This document shows positions 18,480 through 26,542 of a stretch of DNA of 64,000 nucleotides, piece after piece. This DNA comes from JBHJGS01 sp050331575 (lineage in GTDB: Bacteria; Pseudomonadota; Alphaproteobacteria; Sphingomonadales; Rhodothalassiaceae). The notes under the pieces were generated by a model. The model saw nothing but the letters and a program-made list of their open reading frames with translations, had not been told where the DNA came from and searched no databases. Each line of letters begins with the position of its first letter. The stretch's first letter is position 1. Position numbers and translations under genes: made by a program. The stretch lies in the NCBI GenBank assembly GCA_050331575.1, contig JBHJGS010000045.1, positions 34,213 to 98,212 of the forward strand, in the 5' to 3' direction.

Positions 18480-19883
18480 GTGACACCTGTTATCACGCGC
18501 TTTGCCCCCTCTCCGACGGGCTTTCTGCACATCGGCGGTGCCCGCACCGCTTTGTTCAACTGGCTGTTCGCCCGCGGCCGCGGCGGCCAATTTCTGCTGC
18601 GCATCGAAGATACCGACCGCAAGCGCTCCACTGATGAGGCGATCGCTGCGATCCTGGACGGGCTGTCTTGGCTGGAGCTGGATTGGGACGGCGCGCCGGT
18701 CAGCCAGTTCAGCCGGCGTGAGCGGCACGCCGCCGTGGCGCACCAGTTGCTCGATGCCGGGCTGGCTTATCGCTGCTATGCCAGCCAGGAGGAACTGGCC
18801 GCGATGCGCGAGGCCGCCCAAAAGCAAGGCCGGCCCTGGCGCTATGACGGTCGCTGGCGCGATCGCGACCCCGCCGACGCCCCGCCCGGCGTTGACCCTG
18901 TGATCCGGTTCAAGGCCCCGCGCGAGGGTGAAACGGTGATCGCTGATGCGGTTCAGGGCCCGGTGCGCGTGCCCAATGCCGAGCTTGACGATATGGTGTT
19001 GCTGCGCTCGGACGGCACGCCGACCTATATGCTGTCCGTGGTGGTTGATGATCACGACATGCAGATCAGCCATGTCATCCGCGGCGACGATCATCTGACC
19101 AATGCGTTTCGTCAGGCTCAGCTGTACCGGGCACTGGCCTGGGAGCTGCCCGCCTTCGCCCATATCCCGCTGATCAACGGGCCGGACGGCAAGAAGATGT
19201 CCAAACGGCATGGCGCGCTCGGCGTCGATGCCTATCGCGACATGGGCTATCTGCCCAAAGCCATGCGCAACTATCTCATGCGCCTGGGCTGGGGCCACGG
19301 TGACATGGAAGTGTTCTCCACCGCCGAGGCGATGGAGAAATTCACCCTGGAGGGGATCGGCAAGGGTGCCGCCCGGTTCGACTTCAAGAAGCTGGAGAAT
19401 CTGAACGGGATCTGGCTGCGCCAGGCTGAGGATGAGCGCTTGGTCATCCTGGTTGCGCCGTTTGTGCAGCAGCGCCTAGGCCGCCCGCTCACCGACGCGG
19501 ACCGCGACCGGTTGACCCAGGGCATGGCCGGATTGAAGGAACGCGCCCGAACGCTTGTCGAACTGGCCGATAACGCCATGTTCTACGTGGCCGATGCGCC
19601 ATTGCCGCTGACCGATAAGGCGGCCAAACTGCTCGATGAGGCGGCGCGGTCGCGGCTGGACCGCTTCGCGCGCGTGCTGGAGCAGCAAGACGACTGGCGC
19701 CAGGAGGCGCTGGAACAGGCCGCGCGCGAGTTCGCGGAGGCCGAAGACATCAAGCTGGGCGCCCTCGCCCAGCCGTTACGCGCCGCCTTGACGGGTTCAC
19801 ATATCAGCCCCAGCGTGTTCGACGTGCTGGCCGTGCTGGGCAGGCAAGAAAGCTGCGCGCGCATCCGCGACCGGCTCGCATAG
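18480..19883 (+). CDS. gltX: Glutamyl-tRNA synthetase
   Basis: A 467-residue class-I aminoacyl-tRNA synthetase. The HIGH-type signature is FAPSPTGFLHIGGART near residue 8 and the KMSKS-type loop is KKMSKRHGA near 240. The anticodon-binding C-terminal domain includes NYLMRLGWGHGD and a closing ALTGSHISPSVFDVL. The start codon is GTG at 18480. It is divergent from comEC across 46 bp. The order gltX-gltA is conserved in alphaproteobacteria. Confidence 0.97.
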   Translation: MTPVITRFAPSPTGFLHIGGARTALFNWLFARGRGGQFLLRIEDTDRKRSTDEAIAAILDGLSWLELDWDGAPVSQFSRRERHAAVAHQLLDAGLAYRCYASQEELAAMREAAQKQGRPWRYDGRWRDRDPADAPPGVDPVIRFKAPREGETVIADAVQGPVRVPNAELDDMVLLRSDGTPTYMLSVVVDDHDMQISHVIRGDDHLTNAFRQAQLYRALAWELPAFAHIPLINGPDGKKMSKRHGALGVDAYRDMGYLPKAMRNYLMRLGWGHGDMEVFSTAEAMEKFTLEGIGKGAARFDFKKLENLNGIWLRQAEDERLVILVAPFVQQRLGRPLTDADRDRLTQGMAGLKERARTLVELADNAMFYVADAPLPLTDKAAKLLDEAARSRLDRFARVLEQQDDWRQEALEQAAREFAEAEDIKLGALAQPLRAALTGSHISPSVFDVLAVLGRQESCARIRDRLA

Positions 19884-20000
19884 CCGCCTTTGGGGAAAAT
19901 TAGAGAAAAGCTTCGTACCGGTCGGCAGGACCGACGCGATCAGGAGGACCGACCCGGCGGCTGCGCCAGGAGCGGGCAAACGCGAAAAGAGGATAGGACG

Positions 20001-21290
20001 ATGGCAAACGAACCGATGAAACTGTCCGGCAAGGGTGCGGATGTGGCCCTGCCGGTGATGGAGGGCAGCGTTGGGCCGCAAGTGATGGACGTGCGCAAGC
20101 TGTATGCCGGCACCGGCATGTTCACCTTCGATCCGGGCTTCACATCCACGGCCAGCTGCGAATCCAAGATCACCTATATCGACGGTGACAAGGGCGAGCT
20201 GTGGTATCGCGGCTATCCAATCCAACAGCTGGCCGAGCATTCCGACTATATGGAAGTGTGCTACCTGCTGCTGTTCGGCGACCTGCCGACCAAGGCGGAG
20301 AAGGACAAATTCGTTCACGGCATCACCTATCACACGATGATCCATGAACAGCTGAAGAATTTCTATAATGGGTTCCGTCGCGACGCCCACCCGATGGCGA
20401 TCATGGTCGGCGTCATCGGCGCCCTGGCTGCCTTCTATCATGACAGCACCGATATCAACGATCCGCATCAGCGGCTGATTGCCAGCTACCGCCTGATCGC
20501 CAAGATGCCGACCATCGCGGCGATGGCCTATAAATATTCGGTCGGCCAACCGTTCATCTATCCGCGCAATGATTTGAGCTATTCCGCGGATTTCCTGCAC
20601 ATGATGTTCTCGGTGCCGTGTGAGGAATATGTCGTCAGCCCGACGCTGGAACGGGCCATGGACCTGATCCTGACCCTGCATGCCGATCATGAGCAGAATG
20701 CCTCGACCTCAACGGTGCGCTTGGCCGGCTCCTCCGGTGCCAATCCGTTCGCCTGCATCTCCGCCGGCATCGCCTGCCTGTGGGGCCCGGCCCATGGCGG
20801 CGCGAACGAAGCCTGCCTGCGCATGCTCGATCAGATCGGCCGGCCGGAGAACATCCCGCAGTTCATCGACCGCGCCAAGGACAAGACTGATCCGTTCCGC
20901 CTGATGGGCTTCGGCCACAGGGTCTACAAGAATTATGACCCCCGCGCGAAGGTGCTCCAGTCCCAGGCGCACAAGGTGTTGGACGAACTGGGCGTTTCCG
21001 ACCCGCTGTTCGACGTCGCCCGGGAATTGGAGGAAATCGCCTTGAAGGACGCCTATTTCGTCGACAAGAAGCTGTACCCCAATGTCGATTTCTATTCCGG
21101 CATCATCTTAAAGGCGATGGGCTTTCCGACCACCATGTTCACCGTCTTGTTCGCCTTGGCGCGGACCTCAGGCTGGGTGGCGCAGTGGAATGAGATGATC
21201 ACCGATCCAATGCACAAGATCGGCCGCCCGCGCCAGCTTTATACCGGCCCAATCAAGCGGGATTATGTGCCGATCGGCAAGCGCGGATAA
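20001..21290 (+). CDS. gltA: Citrate synthase (type II, hexameric)
   Basis: A 429-residue citrate synthase condensing oxaloacetate and acetyl-CoA. Diagnostic blocks: TYIDGDKGELWYRGYPI near residue 55, the catalytic-His region LHADHEQNASTSTVRLAGSS, ACLWGPAHGGANEAC with the second His, FGHRVYKNYDPRA with the third His and Arg, and DFYSGIILKAMG with the catalytic Asp. The start at 20001 is supported by AGAGGAT just upstream; the upstream open frame is not family-like. In most relatives lpxB, lpxI and lpxA follow; here repeat copy B and a small STAS-like gene follow instead. Confidence 0.97.
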   Translation: MANEPMKLSGKGADVALPVMEGSVGPQVMDVRKLYAGTGMFTFDPGFTSTASCESKITYIDGDKGELWYRGYPIQQLAEHSDYMEVCYLLLFGDLPTKAEKDKFVHGITYHTMIHEQLKNFYNGFRRDAHPMAIMVGVIGALAAFYHDSTDINDPHQRLIASYRLIAKMPTIAAMAYKYSVGQPFIYPRNDLSYSADFLHMMFSVPCEEYVVSPTLERAMDLILTLHADHEQNASTSTVRLAGSSGANPFACISAGIACLWGPAHGGANEACLRMLDQIGRPENIPQFIDRAKDKTDPFRLMGFGHRVYKNYDPRAKVLQSQAHKVLDELGVSDPLFDVARELEEIALKDAYFVDKKLYPNVDFYSGIILKAMGFPTTMFTVLFALARTSGWVAQWNEMITDPMHKIGRPRQLYTGPIKRDYVPIGKRG

Positions 21291-21310
21291 TCGCTTCGCT
21301 TGTCCGCCGC

Positions 21311-21380
21311 CTGCCCGCCCGATCGCAGGCGGGCAGGGTCATCCGATCAATCGCGCTCGCGGTTGATCGGATCATGCCCT
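21311..21380 (-). repeat. Dispersed bipartite palindromic repeat, copy B
   Basis: The reverse complement of the copy-A layout. The stem CTGCCCGCC / GGCGGGCAG (21311-21336) is followed by the long palindrome ATCCGATCAA...TTGATCGGAT (21341-21372) around CGCG-ct-CGCG. The outer end reads CTAGGGCATGATCC on the minus strand, and its CTAG supplies the TAG stop of the STAS-like gene. It lies between convergent gltA and that gene. Confidence 0.8.
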
Positions 21381-21780
21381 AGGCGGAGCCGGTTTCCATC
21401 GGGCGCGCGCCGATGAAGGCCCAAGCCGCCTCGTCCTGGTCCGGCTTGAACGGCCGGACTTCAATATCGCTGACCTTGTCGAACAGCTTCAGCAAGGTCG
21501 CAGCAGCCGGCGGCGGGCCGATCACGGCATATTTTTCCAGATGATCAAGCGACCGCATCTGGGCGGTCAGGCTATCCAGACTGAGCCCCTTGGCTGAGTC
21601 CGCCGGCTCAAAATCCTCCAGGATCAGCAGCATATTGACCTTGGATTTCAGGTCGAATTGCTTTTGCAGCACACGCCCCAAGGCTGCCATGTCTTCGCCG
21701 CGCACATCGGCGGTTACGTGAAAGGCCAGGACATGGTCCTGATCGGTCTTGATCTGGCGGATGGTCTGGGTTTGCAACAT
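21379..21780 (-). CDS. STAS/SEC14-like (SpoIIAA-like) protein
   Basis: A 133-residue soluble protein resembling the SpoIIAA-like family (STAS/SEC14 fold). It shows alternating strands and helices: HVLAFHVTADVRGEDMAALG, VNMLLILEDFE, a LTAQMRSLDHLEKYAVIG segment, and a C-terminal EVRPFKPDQDEAAWAFIG. Family members are found near stress or membrane-lipid genes, but their function is not established. It occupies the place where lpxB-lpxI-lpxA stand in related genomes. Both sides are bounded by copies of the dispersed repeat, and its TAG stop falls in the end of copy B. Confidence 0.7.
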   Translation of the reverse strand: MLQTQTIRQIKTDQDHVLAFHVTADVRGEDMAALGRVLQKQFDLKSKVNMLLILEDFEPADSAKGLSLDSLTAQMRSLDHLEKYAVIGPPPAAATLLKLFDKVSDIEVRPFKPDQDEAAWAFIGARPMETGSA

Positions 21781-21853
21781 GGGCCGGTCCTGTGCGTCAG
21801 AGGGTTGCGCTGTGGGACCAACGCCGCGCTCCCGGCCGGCGGTTCCCGACCCT

Positions 21854-21933
21854 GGGGCCTTCTCCGATCAATTACGACCGCGCTTGATCGGATGAAACGG
21901 CCCGCCTGCGACGGTGCGAGCCCCTTTGCTCTA
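21854..21933 (+). repeat. Dispersed bipartite palindromic repeat, copy C
   Basis: It begins GGGGCCTTCTCCGATCAA and contains TCCGATCAA ... TTGATCGGA (21863-21892), then a degenerate GCCCGCC stem, and ends TTTGCTCTA at 21933. The terminal CTA is the reverse of the fabZ stop codon TAG, so this copy again supplies a neighbouring stop. The second stem is poorly preserved compared with copies A, B and E. Confidence 0.7.
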
Positions 21934-22386
21934 CCCCTCCTTCGGCATCAGCATGGCGGAGATCACCGCTTCGGCGACCTTGGTTCCGTCCACCGTTGCG
22001 GTACAGCCATATTTCCACACATTGCGCTTCTGGCTTTCTTTCTGCACGTCCAGCGCCAGGCGGTCCCCCGGGCTGACCGGCTTGCGAAACTTCGCCTTGT
22101 CGATGGTCATGAAATAGACCAACGAGCCGTCGGAGTGCGGGCCGAGATGGCTCATGACCAGGGCTGCGCAGGTTTGCGCCATGGCCTCGATGATCAGCAC
22201 GCCAGGGAACACCGGCTGGCCGGGAAAATGCCCCTGGAAGAAGGGCTCATTGACCGTGACATTCTTGATCCCGACGCCGCGATCATCGCCGTTGATCTCG
22301 ACCAGACGGTCGATCAACAAGAACGGATAGCGGTGCGGGATCTTCTGCATGATCTGCAGAATATCGAGCTGGGCCAGATCAGCCAT
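21931..22386 (-). CDS. fabZ: 3-hydroxyacyl-[acyl-carrier-protein] dehydratase FabZ
   Basis: A 151-residue hot-dog-fold dehydratase of fatty-acid synthesis. The catalytic His lies in IPHRYPFLLIDR near residue 20. The second active-site block GHFPGQPVFPGVLIIEAMAQ carries the catalytic Glu near 63-70, and KFRKPVSPGD follows. I chose the ATG at 22386; AAGGGA lies upstream. The gene directly follows skp, whereas lpxD normally precedes and lpxA normally follows fabZ in this cluster. Confidence 0.95.
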   Translation of the reverse strand: MADLAQLDILQIMQKIPHRYPFLLIDRLVEINGDDRGVGIKNVTVNEPFFQGHFPGQPVFPGVLIIEAMAQTCAALVMSHLGPHSDGSLVYFMTIDKAKFRKPVSPGDRLALDVQKESQKRNVWKYGCTATVDGTKVAEAVISAMLMPKEG

Positions 22387-22408
22387 GATGCGATGGTCCC
22401 TTTGCAAA

Positions 22409-22426
22409 CCCGGCCCCGTGGCCGGG
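22409..22426. other. Hairpin in the skp-fabZ gap
   Basis: A perfect 7-bp inverted repeat, CCCGGCC and GGCCGGG, with a four-base loop, between skp and fabZ. It has no T tract, so it is a weak terminator candidate at best. It sits where lpxD is found in relatives and may mark the deletion joint. Confidence 0.35.
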
Positions 22427-22454
22427 CAGATCAGGCAGGCAAATGGTCAGGGGA

Positions 22455-23000
22455 TCAGCTGCGCGAGGGCAGTGCCAACTCAAAGCTGTCGATTGCGCGG
22501 TTGAGCTGATCAATCACCTCGGTGGTGACATCCAAGCCGGCAATGCTTTGTGGAACGAAGGCCTTATCCAATACCATGGTGGCATCGCGATCTTCCATGA
22601 TCGTCTTGACGATCGGCCGCAGGGTGCGACGGACCTCTTCATTGGCCTGTTCCAGGGCCAACTGGCCGTCCCGCGCCAATTCCTGCAATTCTTTCTGCGC
22701 CCGGGCCTCTTTTTGCTGCAGTTCGCGCGCCTGTTGCTGCAAGACTTCCTGGCTCACCACATTGGCGCGGTTGGACAGTTCCTGTGCCTGGGCCTGCAGA
22801 TCTTCGGTCAGTTCCCGCCGGCGACGTTCCAGCTCAATCCGAAAGCTCTGCATCTGGCCATAGATATTCTTACCGACTTCGCTTTCCTTGATGACGCGAT
22901 CATAGTCCACCAGGATGATGCGAGCGGGCGGGACCTTTTGGGCGAGGGCCGGACCCGCAGCCAATGCGGCGAAGACAATGGCAAAGAGCAGCTGTTTCAT
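22455..23000 (-). CDS. skp: OmpH/Skp-family periplasmic chaperone
   Basis: A 181-residue exported protein with a clear signal peptide (MKQLLFAIVFAALAAGPALA, cleavage before QK). It has a short strand core (ARIILVDYDRVIKESEVGK) and a long charged coiled-coil arm (about 50-125: RRRELTEDLQAQAQELSNRA, QQQARELQQKEARAQKEL). Skp trimers hold unfolded outer-membrane proteins for BamA. Its ATG directly abuts the bamA stop, consistent with one transcript. Confidence 0.93.
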   Translation of the reverse strand: MKQLLFAIVFAALAAGPALAQKVPPARIILVDYDRVIKESEVGKNIYGQMQSFRIELERRRRELTEDLQAQAQELSNRANVVSQEVLQQQARELQQKEARAQKELQELARDGQLALEQANEEVRRTLRPIVKTIMEDRDATMVLDKAFVPQSIAGLDVTTEVIDQLNRAIDSFELALPSRS

Positions 23001-25357
23001 CAGAAGGTTGTTCCTACGTTAAATTGAAGGGTTCTCTCATCGTCAAAGCCGTCCGCCGACTGAAGCGGGAACGCCAAGTCGACCCGGAACGGGCCAAACG
23101 GCGACTGCCAGGATACCCCGACCCCCACTGACAGACGAAGCTGATTCTCGTCAAATATATTGAGCTGTTCGGCACCGGGGAAAGCATCCGTATCGGTGTC
23201 GAACAGCGACCCGGCGTCGACGAAGGCACTGGCCTGCACGCCCAGTTCGCGCACGGCCTCGCCCAACGGCACGAACAGCTCAGCGGTGCCAAGATAAAAG
23301 GCGTTGCCGCCCAACGGAATGCCGCGGATGATGCTGCCATCGGTGTCGATGCTGAACAGGCGCGGGCCGACGCCGCGATTCTCAAAGCCGCGGATGCGCG
23401 GTCCGCCGAGGAAGAAGGCGTCGTTGGTGCGTACCGGTTCGCCCAGCCCCTCGATGAAGCCGCCTTCGGCGCCCAGACGCAGCACGAAACCGAACCACAG
23501 GGGCCGGAAATAGTCGATGTCCAAAGAGGTGCGGATGAAATTGATGTCGCCGCCAAGGCCTGCAAGCTGTTGGCCGAGGATCGCGCGCACACCCCTGGTC
23601 GGCCTCAATGGATTATTTAGGGTATCGTAGAACAGCGAATAGCCCAGCGCGGAGGTCAGGAATTCACCGCCCTGTTGCTGCGCGATGATCGACAGGAACG
23701 GGCTTGCCGTGACATTGCCGGGGAAATTCCGGTCATCGTTGCGGATCGTGTAGTTCAGCTGCAGACCCAGAAAATCCGCCAACGGCAGGGCGGTGCGCAG
23801 GGATAAGCCGATGCTGGTCTGTTCCAGGACGTTCAGCTGAATACCGCCGACCTCGTTGTCGGTGGAAATCCGGAACACGTCGACGCCGCCGGCGATGTTG
23901 CGGCCGAACAGATAAGGCTCGGTGAAGCTGATGCTGGCTTGGTTGCGGAACCCGGACAAGGACAGGGCGAAGCGCAGATTCTGCCCCTTGCCCAACCAAT
24001 TCCGTTGCTCCAGCGCGAAGTTGAACGAAAACCGCTCCAAGTTGGAGAAGGCCGCTCCGAAGGTCAGGCTGCCGGTGGCTTCCTCCTCCACCGAGACGTC
24101 GAGCACCACCCGGTCCTCTTGGGTGCCGGGCAGCTGTTCGACCTCGACTTCTTGGAAGAAGCCCAGTCTCTGGATGCGCTGGCGGGAGCGTTCCAGCCGG
24201 TTCAGGTTGAACGCATCGCCTTCGGCCACTTGCATTTCGCGCCGGATCACGCGGTCCAGCGTGCGGACATTACCGCGGATCTCGACGCGCTCGACATAGA
24301 CCCGCGGCGTGCGCTCGACATAGAAGACCAGATCAATGGTGCGGTCCGCGCGGTTACGGCGCGGCCGCACGTCGATATTCACGAAGGCATATCCCAGGAT
24401 GCCGGCGGCGTTGGTCAGATTATCGACGGAATCGGAGATTCGCGTGGCGGAATAGAGCTGGTCGGGACGCACCGCCAAAAAGGCCCGGAAGGCATCGGGA
24501 TCAATATCTTTGATCTCACTCTCGATCTTGATGTCGCCGAAGCGGTAGACCTCGCCTTCCTCGACCACGAAGGTGACGATGAAGTCTTCCCGGTCCGGGG
24601 TCAGCTCAGAGACCTGCGAAATCACCCGAAAATCCGCATAGCCTTCGTCGAGATAGAAGTTGCGGAGTTCCTCGGCGTCAAAGGCGAGCCGGTCTGGATC
24701 GTATGTATCAAACGAGGTAAAAAACTTCCAGAAGCGTGCCTCTTCGGAGACGAGCTGATCGCGGAGCTCGCCATCGGAATATTCCCGATTGCCGATGAAG
24801 TTGATGCGGCGGATCTTCGACTTCGGACCCTCGGCGATTTCGAACACAAGATTGACGCGGTTCTGCGACAGGGTCTCGGCCTTCGGCTCAACGATGGCGG
24901 CGAAGCGGCCCTTGGCCCGATACAGCTCCAAGATGCGCTGCACATCCGCGCGCACCTTGGCCCGCGTATAGACCAGCCGTGGCCTCAGCTGGATTTCCTC
25001 CACCAGCTCGTCATCATCCAGACGGCGGTTGCCTTCAAAGATGATGCGGTTGATAATGGGGTTTTCTTGCACAACCACAAACAGGATATTGCCCTGCTGC
25101 TGAAGCGCCACATCAGCGAACAGTTCGGTTGCGACAAGCGATTTCAGGCTCTCATTGATCGCGGTCGGATCAAAGCGGTCGCCCGGCCGGACCGTCAGGT
25201 AAGAGATCACGGTGCCGGCCTCGATCCGCTCATTGCCGACCACTTCAATGCGGGCGATGCGGTCGTCCGCCTGGGCGAAACCGGGCATTGCGCATGCCCA
25301 AGCCACCGCGGCCAGCAAAACTGCCGTCACTCCGATCCGAAAAGCCTTAAAGCGCAC
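23000..25357 (-). CDS. bamA: Outer-membrane protein assembly factor BamA
   Basis: A 785-residue outer-membrane insertase with an N-terminal signal peptide (about 1-30), five POTRA repeats (about 34-430) and a C-terminal 16-strand Omp85 barrel. POTRA-like segments include RIARIEVVGNERIEAGTVISYL and the fifth-repeat VYVERVEIRGNVRTLDRVIR. The conserved lid-lock motif appears as GPRIRGFENRGVGPR. The C-terminus ends in a phenylalanine (FNVGTTF), as required for barrel recognition. Presence of BamA shows that the organism builds an outer membrane even though lpx genes are missing nearby. Confidence 0.97.
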   Translation of the reverse strand: MRFKAFRIGVTAVLLAAVAWACAMPGFAQADDRIARIEVVGNERIEAGTVISYLTVRPGDRFDPTAINESLKSLVATELFADVALQQQGNILFVVVQENPIINRIIFEGNRRLDDDELVEEIQLRPRLVYTRAKVRADVQRILELYRAKGRFAAIVEPKAETLSQNRVNLVFEIAEGPKSKIRRINFIGNREYSDGELRDQLVSEEARFWKFFTSFDTYDPDRLAFDAEELRNFYLDEGYADFRVISQVSELTPDREDFIVTFVVEEGEVYRFGDIKIESEIKDIDPDAFRAFLAVRPDQLYSATRISDSVDNLTNAAGILGYAFVNIDVRPRRNRADRTIDLVFYVERTPRVYVERVEIRGNVRTLDRVIRREMQVAEGDAFNLNRLERSRQRIQRLGFFQEVEVEQLPGTQEDRVVLDVSVEEEATGSLTFGAAFSNLERFSFNFALEQRNWLGKGQNLRFALSLSGFRNQASISFTEPYLFGRNIAGGVDVFRISTDNEVGGIQLNVLEQTSIGLSLRTALPLADFLGLQLNYTIRNDDRNFPGNVTASPFLSIIAQQQGGEFLTSALGYSLFYDTLNNPLRPTRGVRAILGQQLAGLGGDINFIRTSLDIDYFRPLWFGFVLRLGAEGGFIEGLGEPVRTNDAFFLGGPRIRGFENRGVGPRLFSIDTDGSIIRGIPLGGNAFYLGTAELFVPLGEAVRELGVQASAFVDAGSLFDTDTDAFPGAEQLNIFDENQLRLSVGVGVSWQSPFGPFRVDLAFPLQSADGFDDERTLQFNVGTTF

Positions 25358-25406
25358 TACTACCCACCCCGTACAAAAAAACCTGAGCCGTTCCGGAGAC
25401 TCGTTC

Positions 25407-26513
25407 TTATAAGGACATCAGGTCATTCAGCGTGAGCAGCAGCATCAGCCCCAACACCATGGCCAAGCCGGCGGCGTATCCCCATTCCTGGACCCTCTCG
25501 CTCAATGGCGCCCCCTTCAGCGCCTCAATCGCGTAAAAGAGCAGATGCCCGCCGTCAAGGATCGGGATCGGCAGCAGATTGACTAACCCCAGATTGATCG
25601 AGATCACCGCCAGGAAGGTGACGAAGGTGGCCGCACCCAGGAAGGCTTGCTCGCCGGACAGCTTGGCGATTTTCACCGGTCCGCCAAGATCGTCCAGCGA
25701 GCGGATCCCCAGAATGATCTGGCGAAGACCCTCCGCCATCAGCCGGACGGTTCGCCCGGTCTGCTCCACGGCTGCGGCCAGGGCGCCGAATGGGCCATAG
25801 CGTTCGGTCTCGCGGGTCTGCGGCACCGGCACGCCGATGCGCCCGAAGGTGTAGCGATTGCCGAAGCGATCCTCCGCCTCAATGGCCTCCGGCACGATCG
25901 TCATGTCCAGTTGGCGGCCCTCCCTCTGAACGGTCAGGTCCAGCGGAACATTGGCGCGCAGGCGGATTTCCTGGATCAGGCCTTCGAAGCTGTCGATCGG
26001 CTGTCCGGCCGCGCGGACGATGCGATCCCCCGGCAAAAGGCCCGCTTCAGCGGCCGGCGATCCGTCTAGAACGTCTGGCACCACCGGCGGCGTCACCGCC
26101 CGACCGACACTGACGAACAAGGCCGCGAACAACAGCACCGCGAACACAAGATTGATCGCCGGCCCCGCCGCAATGATCGCCGCGCGCCGCCACAGCGGCT
26201 GCAGGTGAAAGGCCGAGGCCCGCTCCTCCGGGCTCATCGTGGCGAGGGTCTCCGGGTCAGGCCGGCTGGCCGGGCCCATATCGCCGAAGAATTTCACATA
26301 GCCGCCCAGCGGCAGCGCGCTCAATCGCCAGCGGGTGCCGCGCTTGTCGGTCCAGCCGAACACTTCCGGCCCCATGCCGACGGAAAACGTCTCCGCGCGC
26401 ACCCCCAAAAGCCGGGCAACGAAATAATGGCCCCATTCATGGACGAACAACAGCAGACCGATGGCGAAGCCGAAGGCTGCCAGAGTGAATAAGAGACCGG
26501 GTGCATCCATCAC
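25407..26513 (-). CDS. rseP: RIP metalloprotease RseP (site-2 protease)
   Basis: A 368-residue intramembrane zinc protease. The active-site HEWGH (residues 25-29) lies in the first transmembrane helix. A PDZ domain (about 115-200) contains VVPDVLDGSPAAEAGLLPGDRI. The second catalytic motif LVNLLPIPILDGG near 320 gives the third zinc ligand. Four helices are predicted. RseP releases membrane-tethered anti-sigma factors during envelope stress; no rseA is seen here. It lies between dxr and bamA, as usual. Confidence 0.95.
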   Translation of the reverse strand: MMDAPGLLFTLAAFGFAIGLLLFVHEWGHYFVARLLGVRAETFSVGMGPEVFGWTDKRGTRWRLSALPLGGYVKFFGDMGPASRPDPETLATMSPEERASAFHLQPLWRRAAIIAAGPAINLVFAVLLFAALFVSVGRAVTPPVVPDVLDGSPAAEAGLLPGDRIVRAAGQPIDSFEGLIQEIRLRANVPLDLTVQREGRQLDMTIVPEAIEAEDRFGNRYTFGRIGVPVPQTRETERYGPFGALAAAVEQTGRTVRLMAEGLRQIILGIRSLDDLGGPVKIAKLSGEQAFLGAATFVTFLAVISINLGLVNLLPIPILDGGHLLFYAIEALKGAPLSERVQEWGYAAGLAMVLGLMLLLTLNDLMSL

Positions 26514-26542
26514 GTGCGTTCCTTCGTGCCGCGCAGCGGCGC

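Noticed and set aside
23939..25435. Long plus-strand open frame opposite bamA
   Set aside because: Shadow of the bamA coding sequence; composition is that of an antisense reading with no motif.
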